This document shows positions 1-6,025 of a stretch of 10,423 nt of DNA, piece by piece. The notes under the pieces were generated by a model that was not told where the DNA came from, ran no database searches, and saw nothing but the letters and a program-made list of their open reading frames with translations. A program made the position numbers and the translations under genes. Each line of letters opens with the position of its first letter. Position 1 is the first letter of the stretch. Source of the stretch: Sporomusa sp. (GTDB lineage Bacteria; Bacillota_C; Negativicutes; Sporomusales; Sporomusaceae); contig JAQSXM010000085.1 of NCBI GenBank assembly GCA_029256645.1, positions 1 through 10,423 on the forward strand, in the 5' to 3' direction.

Positions 1-385
1 CAATAGTCATATACACAGAGAAAATGAGATAACCGATAAAAGCAATCCCTAGTTGTGTACCATCAGCATTAGTGGCTAATATTGGGCCAAAAGCCCCCAT
101 TTTGATTAGCCAACAGGCTGCTACCGATAGCCAAAACAGACCGTAAGCACCGAATGCTGTTGCACCGAAAGTATTGTTATGCTTAAAATCATTAAAGCAC
201 GCAATCATCTGAGCGACAGCACCGAGAAAAATCGCCCAAGGTATAACAAATGAAAATCCCGTAGTCCAGCCAAGTTTCTGAGATGCAGCTACCAGAGTAA
301 CCATAGCCAGACCAAAAAGACCCAGGCCCCCCGGATCTGCAGTTACAATCTTTACTGTTTGCGTATTGTTGGTACTTATACTCAT
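1..385 (-). CDS. satP: Acetate uptake transporter, GPR1/FUN34/YaaH (SatP-like) family, 3' end outside window
   Basis: Integral membrane carrier predicted to move acetate or succinate across the cytoplasmic membrane, probably with protons. The reading frame opens at ATG 385 (minus strand) and stays open for 128 codons to the window edge, so the C-terminal part is missing. Seen: a family-type N-terminal signature ADPGGLGLFGLAM (residues 17-29, corresponding to the NPxPLGL region), then hydrophobic helices at about 22-34, 44-63, 79-95 and 112-127, and the second family signature NTFGATAFGAYGLFW (71-85). A strong Shine-Dalgarno (AGGAGGT, complement of 391-397) lies five bases before the ATG and fixes the start. 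The gene is divergent from the Fe-S operon and has its own promoter and a conspicuous inverted repeat in the leader. The substrate is inferred from the family only; the symbol marks family similarity rather than proven orthology. Confidence 0.87.
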   Translation of the reverse strand, partial: MSISTNNTQTVKIVTADPGGLGLFGLAMVTLVAASQKLGWTTGFSFVIPWAIFLGAVAQMIACFNDFKHNNTFGATAFGAYGLFWLSVAACWLIKMGAFGPILATNADGTQLGIAFIGYLIFSVYMTI

Positions 386-395
386 GCAGAACCTC

Positions 396-439
396 CTAAA
401 TATTTAGTATGTTTAAAAAATAACATACTAAATATTTAG
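396..439 (-). repeat. 18-bp perfect inverted repeat in the satP leader, made of two 12-bp palindromes
   Basis: The arms 396-413 (CTAAATATTTAGTATGTT) and 422-439 are exact reverse complements separated by 8 bases. Each arm also contains the self-palindrome CTAAATATTTAG (396-407 and 428-439), with centres 32 bp apart, about three helical turns. On the transporter strand the repeat ends inside the first two bases of the Shine-Dalgarno. It could be a double operator for a dimeric repressor, an RNA hairpin directly 5' of the ribosome binding site, or both. There is no T-tract after it in the reading direction of satP, and it lies before the gene, so a terminator role is unlikely. The cognate regulator cannot be named from the sequence. 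Confidence 0.85.
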
Positions 440-461
440 TGTCAATAAAATAAATTCATAA

Positions 462-490
462 ATTATACCAGGGAATTATTTACAATTCAA
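462..490 (-). promoter_or_regulatory. Predicted sigma-A promoter of satP, extended -10 type
   Basis: On the minus strand, TTGAAT (490-485) and TATAAT (467-462) are separated by 17 bases, with a TGG just before the -10 (extended -10). Transcription would begin near 455, giving a leader of about 70 bases that contains the whole inverted repeat. A second possible promoter is TTGACA (445-440), 17 bases, TATTTT (422-417). Its spacer would be one of the palindromes, the classic position for a repressor site. Confidence 0.7.
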
Positions 491-597
491 GTTTTCTGCT
501 CTCAAAGTGCATAAATAATGTCTGAACTGCATGTTCAAACTAGTTAAATTAGGGAATAGGGTTACTTTTACAGCAAATAATAATATTAAAATCGCCT

Positions 598-626
598 TTG
601 ACATCTGTTCATAATTTTGGTATATT
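598..626 (+). promoter_or_regulatory. Predicted sigma-A promoter of the iscR-iscS-iscU-mnmA operon
   Basis: TTGACA (598-603) and TATATT (621-626) are spaced by 17 bases with a TGG before the -10, so transcription should start near 633 and leave a leader of about 50 bases. Rrf2-family regulators usually repress their own operon by binding around such a promoter, so the region 598-660 is where an IscR operator would be expected; I could not define a convincing dyad there. The remainder of the divergent gap (440-597) is AT-rich. Apart from the satP promoter I see only a short 5-bp inverted repeat at 523-537. Confidence 0.75.
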
Positions 627-683
627 ATAAAAAAAGAAAACCTATCGTAATACTCGGAAAAGATCAGAGTGGGAGAGGTTGCA

Positions 684-1118
684 GTGAAACTGTCAACGAA
701 AGGGCGTTATGGTGTTGCCGCCATGTATGATTTGGCTTTGCATTATGGACAAGGCGCTATTTCACTCAAAAGCGTAGCTCAGCGCCAGGGAATATCAGAA
801 CACTATCTAGAACAGTTAATGGGTACATTAAGAAAGGCTGGTTATGTAAAAAGCGTGCGAGGAGCCCAGGGCGGCTATTCATTAACGAAAGAGCCGGCGC
901 AAATCACGGTTGGTGATATTATCCGGATTATGGAAGGCCCGATTGCCCCGGTTGATTGTTTGCTCTCTGACGATGGAAGCAGAACTTTCTGTTCACGGGT
1001 TAATATATGTGTGACCCGCGGTGTTTGGGCTAAGGTAAGAGACAGCATTACTTCTGTGCTGGATTCAATTACTCTTGCTGATTTATGTAATGAAGAAAAG
1101 GGACAAGGAGATGAGTAG
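684..1118 (+). CDS. iscR: Rrf2-family transcriptional regulator, IscR-type (Fe-S sensing)
   Basis: DNA-binding regulator of the Fe-S operon that follows. With the GTG start at 684 it is 144 residues and begins MKLSTKGRYG, the normal Rrf2 N-terminus; GGGAGAGG at 671-678 is well placed for it. A GTG at 669 would add five residues and overlap this site, so it is disfavoured. Seen: winged helix-turn-helix over about residues 2-65 with the family stretch SEHYLEQLMGTLRKAGYVKS (38-57), then RGAQGGY in the wing. Three cysteines follow in the sensor region, C92, C103 and C109, ending in the CVTRxVW context typical of cysteine-containing clostridial IscR. B. subtilis CymR lacks these cysteines, so a [2Fe-2S] sensor is more likely than a CymR-style partner of CysK. 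Spacing between C92 and C103 is wider than in E. coli IscR. iscS starts one base after this stop codon. Confidence 0.9.
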   Translation: MKLSTKGRYGVAAMYDLALHYGQGAISLKSVAQRQGISEHYLEQLMGTLRKAGYVKSVRGAQGGYSLTKEPAQITVGDIIRIMEGPIAPVDCLLSDDGSRTFCSRVNICVTRGVWAKVRDSITSVLDSITLADLCNEEKGQGDE

Positions 1119-1119
1119 T

Positions 1120-2331
1120 ATGAAACGTATTTATTTTGATCACTCGGCTACTACCCCGGTTGACCGGGAAGTTGCTGACCTAATGCTGGAATATATGACC
1201 GAGAAATACGGCAACCCTTCCAGTGTCCATTCTTTTGGCCGGGAAACCCGCAAAGCGGTTGAAGAAGCCCGGGAAAAGGTGGCTGCTTTGATTAACGCCG
1301 CTCCTAATGAAATATTCTTTACCAGCGGGGGCACCGAGGGTGACAATCTGGCGATTAAAGGTGTAGCTTACGCTAATCGCAAAAAAGGCAATCATATTAT
1401 AACTACTGCAATTGAGCACCATGCAGTTCTACATACTTGTGAATATCTTGAGAAACAGGGCTTTACTGTCACTTATCTTCCAGTTGATGAGCATGCCATG
1501 ATACGTATGGATGACCTGAAAAATGCTATTACCGATAAGACGATACTTATTAGCATCATGTTCGCCAATAATGAAGTCGGAACAATCCAACCTGTTAAAG
1601 AGATTGGACAGCTAGCTAAAGAAAAAGGTATTTATTTCCACACAGATGCTGTCCAGGCTGTTGGTAACTGTCCAATAGATGTTAAAGAGCTTAATATAGA
1701 TTTACTCACTATGTCCGGTCATAAATTTCATGCCAGCAAGGGCGTTGGCGCACTATATATCCGCCGTGGCGTGAAGGTTGAGGAAATTCAGCATGGCGGC
1801 GGGCATGAGCGGAACATTCGTGCCGGCACAGAAAATGTTCCGGGAATTGTTGGTCTGGGTAAGGCTGCCGAGGTGGCAATGCGGGATCTGGATAAAAAAG
1901 TTGCTCATATTAAAGTCCTACGCGACAAAATTATTGCCGGCATTATTGAAAAGGTTCCACATATCAAACTTAATGGTCATCCGGAAATAAGAATGCCCGG
2001 AAATGTTAACTTTAGCTTCTTATTTATAGAAGGCGAGTCTCTCCTTTTAAATTTGGACTTAAAGGGAATCGCTGCTTCTAGTGGGTCGGCCTGCACCTCA
2101 GGCTCACTTGATCCCTCTCATGTATTATTATCGATGGGATTAACCCATGAAGTATCACATGGGTCGTTACGGGTTTCCCTGGGCCGGGGCAATACTGAAG
2201 AAGAGGTCAATTATTTCCTTGAGGTAGTTCCAGAAATCGTTGAACGGCTCCGCAGCATGTCGCCACTGTATGGCAGTGCAGCTGATTTTAAACCGTCTAA
2301 TCCTTGCTCTAGTTGTCATCATCATCACTAA
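1120..2331 (+). CDS. iscS: Cysteine desulfurase, IscS/NifS family
   Basis: PLP-dependent enzyme that removes sulfur from L-cysteine to give alanine and an enzyme-bound persulfide, supplying IscU and MnmA encoded just downstream. ATG 1120 is chosen because AAGGAG at 1105-1110 sits nine bases before it and the protein then begins MKRIYFDHSATTP, the usual N-terminus; the in-frame ATG 1111 touches the Shine-Dalgarno. The product is 403 residues. Seen: the PLP lysine K202 in SGHKFHASKGVG, the preceding TDAVQAVG stretch that contacts the cofactor, and the catalytic cysteine C325 in SSGSACTSGSLDPSHVL, the long flexible loop of IscS/NifS enzymes. These positions match E. coli IscS closely. The C-terminus ends in an unusual CSSCHHHH (396-403), a potential metal-binding tail. 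The symbol iscS is used by context; nifS would be equally defensible in this lineage. Confidence 0.95.
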   Translation: MKRIYFDHSATTPVDREVADLMLEYMTEKYGNPSSVHSFGRETRKAVEEAREKVAALINAAPNEIFFTSGGTEGDNLAIKGVAYANRKKGNHIITTAIEHHAVLHTCEYLEKQGFTVTYLPVDEHAMIRMDDLKNAITDKTILISIMFANNEVGTIQPVKEIGQLAKEKGIYFHTDAVQAVGNCPIDVKELNIDLLTMSGHKFHASKGVGALYIRRGVKVEEIQHGGGHERNIRAGTENVPGIVGLGKAAEVAMRDLDKKVAHIKVLRDKIIAGIIEKVPHIKLNGHPEIRMPGNVNFSFLFIEGESLLLNLDLKGIAASSGSACTSGSLDPSHVLLSMGLTHEVSHGSLRVSLGRGNTEEEVNYFLEVVPEIVERLRSMSPLYGSAADFKPSNPCSSCHHHH

Positions 2332-2353
2332 TTAGCAGAGAGGAGCGAATACT

Positions 2354-2725
2354 ATGTACACAGATAAAGTTATGGATCATTTTACTAATCCCCGTAATGT
2401 CGGTGAAATAAAAGATGCTGCTGGTGTTGGCGAAGTAGGAAATGCCAAATGTGGCGATATAATGCGGATATACCTGCAGGTAGAAAATGATATAATTACC
2501 GACGTAAAATTTAAAACCTTCGGCTGTGGCGCAGCGATTGCTACTAGCAGCATGGTAACTGAAATGGTAAAAGGGAAAACACTTGACGAGGCTTTAGAGA
2601 TCTCCAATCAAGCAGTTGCCGAAGCCTTAGGAGGTCTGCCACCTGCTAAGATGCACTGTTCTAACCTGGCGGCTGATGCGCTGCATGAGGCTATAAAAGA
2701 TTACATTGCTAAAAAAGGAAAGTGA
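2354..2725 (+). CDS. iscU: Fe-S cluster assembly scaffold, IscU/NifU N-terminal type
   Basis: Scaffold on which Fe-S clusters are built from IscS sulfur before transfer to target proteins in the cytoplasm. It has 123 residues, a single IscU domain. Seen: the three ligand cysteines C33 (in AKCGD), C58 (in FGCGAAIA) and C102 (in KMHCSNLA), plus D35 next to the first. Spacing of 25 and 44 residues between cysteines matches IscU; the extra insertion of about 20 residues found in SufU is absent, so this is not the Bacillus SufU type. LPPAK at 95-99 corresponds to the LPPVK motif that binds the chaperone HscA in E. coli, although no hscA or hscB is present here. AGGAG at 2341-2345 supports ATG 2354. 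It lies 22 bases after iscS and 7 bases before mnmA. Confidence 0.94.
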   Translation: MYTDKVMDHFTNPRNVGEIKDAAGVGEVGNAKCGDIMRIYLQVENDIITDVKFKTFGCGAAIATSSMVTEMVKGKTLDEALEISNQAVAEALGGLPPAKMHCSNLAADALHEAIKDYIAKKGK

Positions 2726-2732
2726 TTATTCA

Positions 2733-3833
2733 ATGGCTGCCAAACCCAGAGTGGTTGTAGCCATGAGTGGAGGGGTGGACAGTTCTTTAACTGCCGCCCT
2801 TCTTGTTCATCAAGGTTACGACGTTATAGGCGCGACAATGCAAATATGGGAAAAAGAAACAGAGCAGCATGACGAAAACCCGGACAGCCGGGGCTGTTGT
2901 TCGATATCAGCTGTTGACGACGCGCGGCGGGTCGCCAACAAATTAGGTATTCCGTATTATGTTCTTAACTTTCGGGATATGTTTCAGGAGACAGTAATTG
3001 ACTATTTTATGGCCGAGTATTCTGCCGGCCGGACTCCCAATCCCTGTATTGCTTGCAATCGATATCTTAAGTTTGAAGGATTTCTAACCAAGGCTCTGGC
3101 ACTCGGCGCTCAGTATGTCGCTACAGGTCATTACGCGCAGATTATGTATGACAACGACCGTCAGCGCTACATTTTACGCAAGGGAACAGATTCCACCAAA
3201 GATCAGTCGTATGCATTATATCATCTTAATCAGCAGACACTGCAACACTTTTTGATGCCATTAGGCAGTTTTGCAAAAACTGATACAAGAAAGATGGCAA
3301 AAGAACTCGGCTTATCGGTTGCCGATAAACCTGACAGCCAGGAGATATGTTTTGTTCCAAATGATGATTATAAAACTTTTCTGAAAGAACGCATCCCGGA
3401 TTCATTGAAACCGGGAATTATTGTCGATACAGCAGGCAATACTCTAGGCAAACACCAGGGGGTGCAGCTTTATACCGTTGGTCAGCGCAAAGGCCTGGGG
3501 ATCGCGGTCGGTAAACCATTGTATGTTGTGGCGCTTGATGCTGAACGCAACCAGGTAATTGTCGGTTCAGACGAGGATGTTTTTGCTGCAGAGCTTATTG
3601 CCGGTGATCTTAACTTTATCACGATTGATAAACTGGATGAGCCTCTTGCTGTAGAGGCTAAAATTCGTTACAGTGCGCCTGCGGCTCCGGCAACTGTAAT
3701 ACCGCTCGGCAACGGGCAGGTTAATGTGAAATTTGCATTGCCACAGCGAGCAATTACGCCTGGACAATCAGTGGTTTTTTATCACGGCGATATTGTTGTC
3801 GGTGGTGGGATTATTATAAAGGTAATTAAATAA
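2733..3833 (+). CDS. mnmA: tRNA-specific 2-thiouridylase MnmA (TrmU)
   Basis: Makes 2-thiouridine at wobble position 34 of tRNA-Lys, -Glu and -Gln: it adenylates the uridine with ATP and transfers persulfide sulfur supplied by the desulfurase. The product is 366 residues, the usual family length. Seen: the PP-loop ATP motif SGGVDSS (13-19 of MAAKPRVVVAMSGG...), the first catalytic cysteine C105 in NPCIACNRYLKF, GHYAQ after it, and the second catalytic cysteine C206 in DSQEICFVP; the C-terminal beta-barrel follows to about residue 366. ATG 2733 is preferred although its best Shine-Dalgarno (AAAGGA, 2714-2719) is 13 bases away, inside the end of iscU. The reading frame can be extended upstream to TTG 2706, but that would add non-conserved residues. 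Co-transcription with iscS fits direct sulfur delivery. Confidence 0.95.
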   Translation: MAAKPRVVVAMSGGVDSSLTAALLVHQGYDVIGATMQIWEKETEQHDENPDSRGCCSISAVDDARRVANKLGIPYYVLNFRDMFQETVIDYFMAEYSAGRTPNPCIACNRYLKFEGFLTKALALGAQYVATGHYAQIMYDNDRQRYILRKGTDSTKDQSYALYHLNQQTLQHFLMPLGSFAKTDTRKMAKELGLSVADKPDSQEICFVPNDDYKTFLKERIPDSLKPGIIVDTAGNTLGKHQGVQLYTVGQRKGLGIAVGKPLYVVALDAERNQVIVGSDEDVFAAELIAGDLNFITIDKLDEPLAVEAKIRYSAPAAPATVIPLGNGQVNVKFALPQRAITPGQSVVFYHGDIVVGGGIIIKVIK

Positions 3834-3864
3834 TTAATGGATAAATTTTTATAAGACATGACAA

Positions 3865-3873
3865 TGATATAAA
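3865..3873 (+). promoter_or_regulatory. Possible extended -10 promoter element before the PRC-barrel gene
   Basis: TGATATAAA has the form TGnTATAAA of an extended -10 element and lies about 50 bases before the next start codon, in the 90-base gap after mnmA. The matching -35 position (3845-3850) is only T-rich, so support is weak. No terminator hairpin is visible after mnmA, so read-through from the isc operon is also possible. Confidence 0.3.
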
Positions 3874-3923
3874 CAACCTCGATTCTGGTCATACTAATAC
3901 TACAATCTGTTGTGGAGGCCTAT

Positions 3924-4436
3924 ATGCAAAAATTACGTGAACTTTTTGGCCTACCGGTACTGATTACCGGGACTGGTGCACAGATTGGCGAGGTACAAGA
4001 GGTCATTGTTAACTTGGAACAGGCTGCCGTCCGGGGGATTGTCCTTGCCGGTGCTAATTGGTTCGCTAACGACCAAGGTATTGTGTTTGAAGATTTATTC
4101 AGCGTAGGCAGAGACGCCATAATGGTTCGGGCTAATTATGCCGTGCAGGAGTTAACACCGGCCATAATGCCAGGTACCGTAAAATATGTGCGAGATTTGC
4201 TGGACAAGCAGGTTTATACTGATGCCGGATTAAGTTTAGGTATATTGGTTGACGCTCTTTACGATAGTACTACCGGTGAGATAAAGGCGTATGAGATTTC
4301 AGACGGCCTAATCACTGATTTGCTCTATGGTCGCAGAATTATGCCGTTGCCGCAAGCACAAGTTATTGGTCAGGATAAATTAATCGTTCCAGATACTATG
4401 ACCAATCTTCTTATACCTGAATCTAAAGAGGTGTGA
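3924..4436 (+). CDS. Tandem PRC-barrel domain protein (YrrD-like)
   Basis: Small cytoplasmic protein of 170 residues with no signal peptide or membrane helix. Two PRC-barrel repeats are visible: the first at about residues 4-75 (LFGLPVLITGTGAQIGEVQE and following) and the second at about 91-165 (DLLDKQVYTDAGLSLGILVD and following). Each has the typical order of a short beta strand, a Gly-x-Gly-like turn and an isoleucine/valine-rich strand. B. subtilis has a two-barrel PRC protein, YrrD, in the equivalent chromosomal region, so it is probably an ortholog or close relative. The biochemical role of such stand-alone PRC proteins is not settled. ATG 3924 is chosen because GGAGG at 3914-3918 lies five bases before it; the upstream GTG 3912 overlaps that site. 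The next gene starts 11 bases downstream. Confidence 0.85.
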   Translation: MQKLRELFGLPVLITGTGAQIGEVQEVIVNLEQAAVRGIVLAGANWFANDQGIVFEDLFSVGRDAIMVRANYAVQELTPAIMPGTVKYVRDLLDKQVYTDAGLSLGILVDALYDSTTGEIKAYEISDGLITDLLYGRRIMPLPQAQVIGQDKLIVPDTMTNLLIPESKEV

Positions 4437-4447
4437 GGTGTGGGTTT

Positions 4448-4645
4448 ATGACAACTTGTCCTGTGTGCGGGCAGCGGGGAATCGGTAAGGTGGGTGCCGA
4501 CCAGTACTATTGTTGGGATTGTTGTGTAGAGTTTACAGTGCGGGATCAAGATGTGAGAGTCTTCAATGTTGAGTCTGACGGCACGTTAACACTCTATGAT
4601 GATCTGACACAAGGTACTGTAAATTTAGAGGTACAAAAGGGGTGA
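4448..4645 (+). CDS. Small zinc ribbon protein of unknown function
   Basis: Predicted 65-residue protein. Residues 4-7 (CPVC) and 22-25 (CWDC) form two CxxC knuckles separated by 14 residues, a typical treble-clef or zinc ribbon pattern; a fifth cysteine (C26) follows directly. The C-terminal half (27-65) is acidic and strand-like (EFTVRDQDVRVFNVESDGTL), with no recognised domain. GAGGTG at 4435-4440 supports ATG 4448; a GTG at 4433 would overlap the PRC-barrel stop codon and is less likely. It sits between a PRC-barrel gene and a small membrane protein gene, one base before the latter, so the three are almost certainly co-transcribed. I do not recognise an experimentally studied homolog. Confidence 0.8.
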   Translation: MTTCPVCGQRGIGKVGADQYYCWDCCVEFTVRDQDVRVFNVESDGTLTLYDDLTQGTVNLEVQKG

Positions 4646-4646
4646 T

Positions 4647-4847
4647 ATGATGCGCAGTAAGTTTTGGCAAGGGTTGATTTGGGGTGGACTTGTAGGAACA
4701 GCACTCGGCGCCATCATAGGTCCCATGGCTAAACCACAGAAAAAACCGCTGTTTGAATGTAGTACTGACACGGTTGCCGATACAACCCGTGATTTGATGC
4801 GGGGAGCACGCCGGGCGCGCAAGCGGTTGATGAAAAAGCTGGATTAA
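4647..4847 (+). CDS. Small glycine-zipper membrane protein (YtxH-like shape), unknown function
   Basis: A 66-residue protein with one N-terminal hydrophobic segment (about 6-27), a mid-section with a single cysteine (C38), and a strongly basic C-terminus (RGARRARKRLMKKLD). Within the membrane segment glycines occur at 9, 13, 17, 21 and 25, an uninterrupted GxxxG ladder that suggests tight helix packing or homo-oligomers. The layout (one helix, then a charged tail) resembles short YtxH-type proteins, but the similarity is too general to assign a family. Two adjacent ATGs (4647 and 4650) could start it; the purine-rich AAGGGG at 4637-4642 fits 4650 slightly better. It follows the zinc ribbon gene by one base and is the last gene before a terminator. 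Confidence 0.78.
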   Translation: MMRSKFWQGLIWGGLVGTALGAIIGPMAKPQKKPLFECSTDTVADTTRDLMRGARRARKRLMKKLD

Positions 4848-4860
4848 TATCCGGTAATAG

Positions 4861-4886
4861 GGAGGCCAGAATGGTCTCCTTTTTTT
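4861..4886 (+). terminator. Intrinsic terminator after the PRC-barrel/zinc ribbon/glycine-zipper cluster
   Basis: GGAGGCC (4861-4867) pairs with GGTCTCC (4873-4879), seven pairs including one G-U, around the loop AGAAT, and is followed by seven T (4880-4886). It lies 13 bases after the stop codon of the small membrane protein and 18 bases before the next ATG, so the AI-2E-family gene is reached either by incomplete termination or from a promoter I could not identify in this short gap. Confidence 0.85.
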
Positions 4887-4904
4887 ATTGACGAGGAGGA
4901 AGAT

Positions 4905-5930
4905 ATGCAACTTACTAAAAAGCATGTCCGTCTTGCTATTATTATTTTATTTTTATTAGGAACTGTATATTTTCTTTGGCTTGTCCGCAGCGGTTTATAC
5001 CCATTTATTATTGCATTAGTACTGGCTTATTTACTTAATCCGGCCGTATGTTATCTTGAAAAGAAAGGGCTATCCCGAGGATTAGCCATTACATTGTTAT
5101 ATGTTGTTTTATTTACTGTTGTTATTCTTGGTGGTGGACGTCTGATACCTGTTTTTGTCAGAGATCTGGAAAGTTTTACAGGAGAACTGCCGCATATATT
5201 GAATAAGGTCGAAGAGTTATTTTATCTTATTCAGAATCATTATCATAACTCCGTATTACCATACTCAATGCGGCTTGCTATTGATGATGCGGTATTATCG
5301 CTACTGCAGGCAGGGCAATCCTTTGCTCGTGACTTAACTGACGGCATCATGGGCTTAGTTGCACATTTTATTGGACTTGCAATTACTCCAATTTTAGCGT
5401 TTTATTTTTTGCACGACTGGCGGGAAATAAAAGAAGGTTTTATGTTGTTGATTCCATGCCGCTGGCGGCACGAATATACTTTGGCATTAAAAGATGTTGA
5501 TAAAGTACTAAGCGGAGTAATCAGAGGGCAAATAACAGTAGCTATCATTGTCGGTATATTAGTAAGCTCAGGTTTATATTTTTTTAAGGTACCATTCGCT
5601 TTACTTATTGGTATTGCCGCTGGTTTGTTGGATATTATTCCGTATTTTGGCGCATTTATCGGCGCAACCCCGGCCATAACACTGGCACTGCTGGAATCGC
5701 CGGTATTGGCAGTAAAGGTAGGCTTCTTGTTTTTTGCAATACATCAGCTGGAAGGAAGTATAATCGGTCCTAAAATTCTTGGCGAAAGTGTAGGGTTACA
5801 TCCAATTACGGTAATTTTTTGCCTTTTTGCCGGTGGTGAATTATTTGGAATTATTGGTATGCTATTGGGTGTGCCAGTGGCCGCAGTAGGGAAAGTACTG
5901 ATTAAACATGGAATTAGACTGTTAATATAG
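4905..5930 (+). CDS. AI-2E/PerM-family (UPF0118) membrane transporter, YrrI-like
   Basis: Polytopic membrane protein of 341 residues, the family's usual length. Hydrophobic segments are visible at about 9-27, 29-48, 60-78, 148-170, 206-225, 229-262, 266-281 and 300-330, separated by a soluble stretch (85-145) that is characteristic of the family. Conserved family text includes DIIPYFGAFIG (243-253), LEGSIIGPKILG (282-293) and the glycine-rich C-terminal GIIGMLLGVPVAA (315-327). Members were named after an E. coli protein proposed to export autoinducer-2, but others act in sodium/proton exchange or are uncharacterised, so the substrate is open. B. subtilis yrrI, also of this family, sits directly before alaS as here, which suggests orthology. 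AGGAGG at 4894-4899 gives a strong ribosome binding site for ATG 4905. Confidence 0.9.
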   Translation: MQLTKKHVRLAIIILFLLGTVYFLWLVRSGLYPFIIALVLAYLLNPAVCYLEKKGLSRGLAITLLYVVLFTVVILGGGRLIPVFVRDLESFTGELPHILNKVEELFYLIQNHYHNSVLPYSMRLAIDDAVLSLLQAGQSFARDLTDGIMGLVAHFIGLAITPILAFYFLHDWREIKEGFMLLIPCRWRHEYTLALKDVDKVLSGVIRGQITVAIIVGILVSSGLYFFKVPFALLIGIAAGLLDIIPYFGAFIGATPAITLALLESPVLAVKVGFLFFAIHQLEGSIIGPKILGESVGLHPITVIFCLFAGGELFGIIGMLLGVPVAAVGKVLIKHGIRLLI

Positions 5931-5952
5931 TTTTCGGAAACCACACCAAATA

Positions 5953-5982
5953 TTGACACTAAATCTTAAATTGTAGTATAAT
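5953..5982 (+). promoter_or_regulatory. Predicted sigma-A promoter of alaS
   Basis: TTGACA (5953-5958) and TATAAT (5977-5982), both perfect consensus hexamers, are separated by 18 bases. Transcription would begin near 5989, leaving only about 37 bases before the start codon. That is far too short for a T-box leader, so alaS is not controlled by tRNA-Ala through a T-box at this promoter. Confidence 0.82.
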
Positions 5983-6025
5983 GCCAGAATAATGGACTAA
6001 ATATAGCACATTGGAGCTGATTAAG

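Noticed and set aside
2706..2732. Upstream TTG extension of mnmA overlapping iscU
   Set aside because: It adds nine residues not expected in MnmA and has no ribosome site; ATG 2733 gives the normal N-terminus.
4563..4925. Minus-strand reading frame of 120 codons
   Set aside because: It runs antisense across the zinc ribbon and glycine-zipper genes and through the terminator, lacks a ribosome site, and its product has no recognisable domain.
5983..6025. T-box riboswitch before alaS
   Set aside because: A consensus promoter at 5953-5982 leaves a leader of only about 37 bases, and no T-box sequence or antiterminator is visible.
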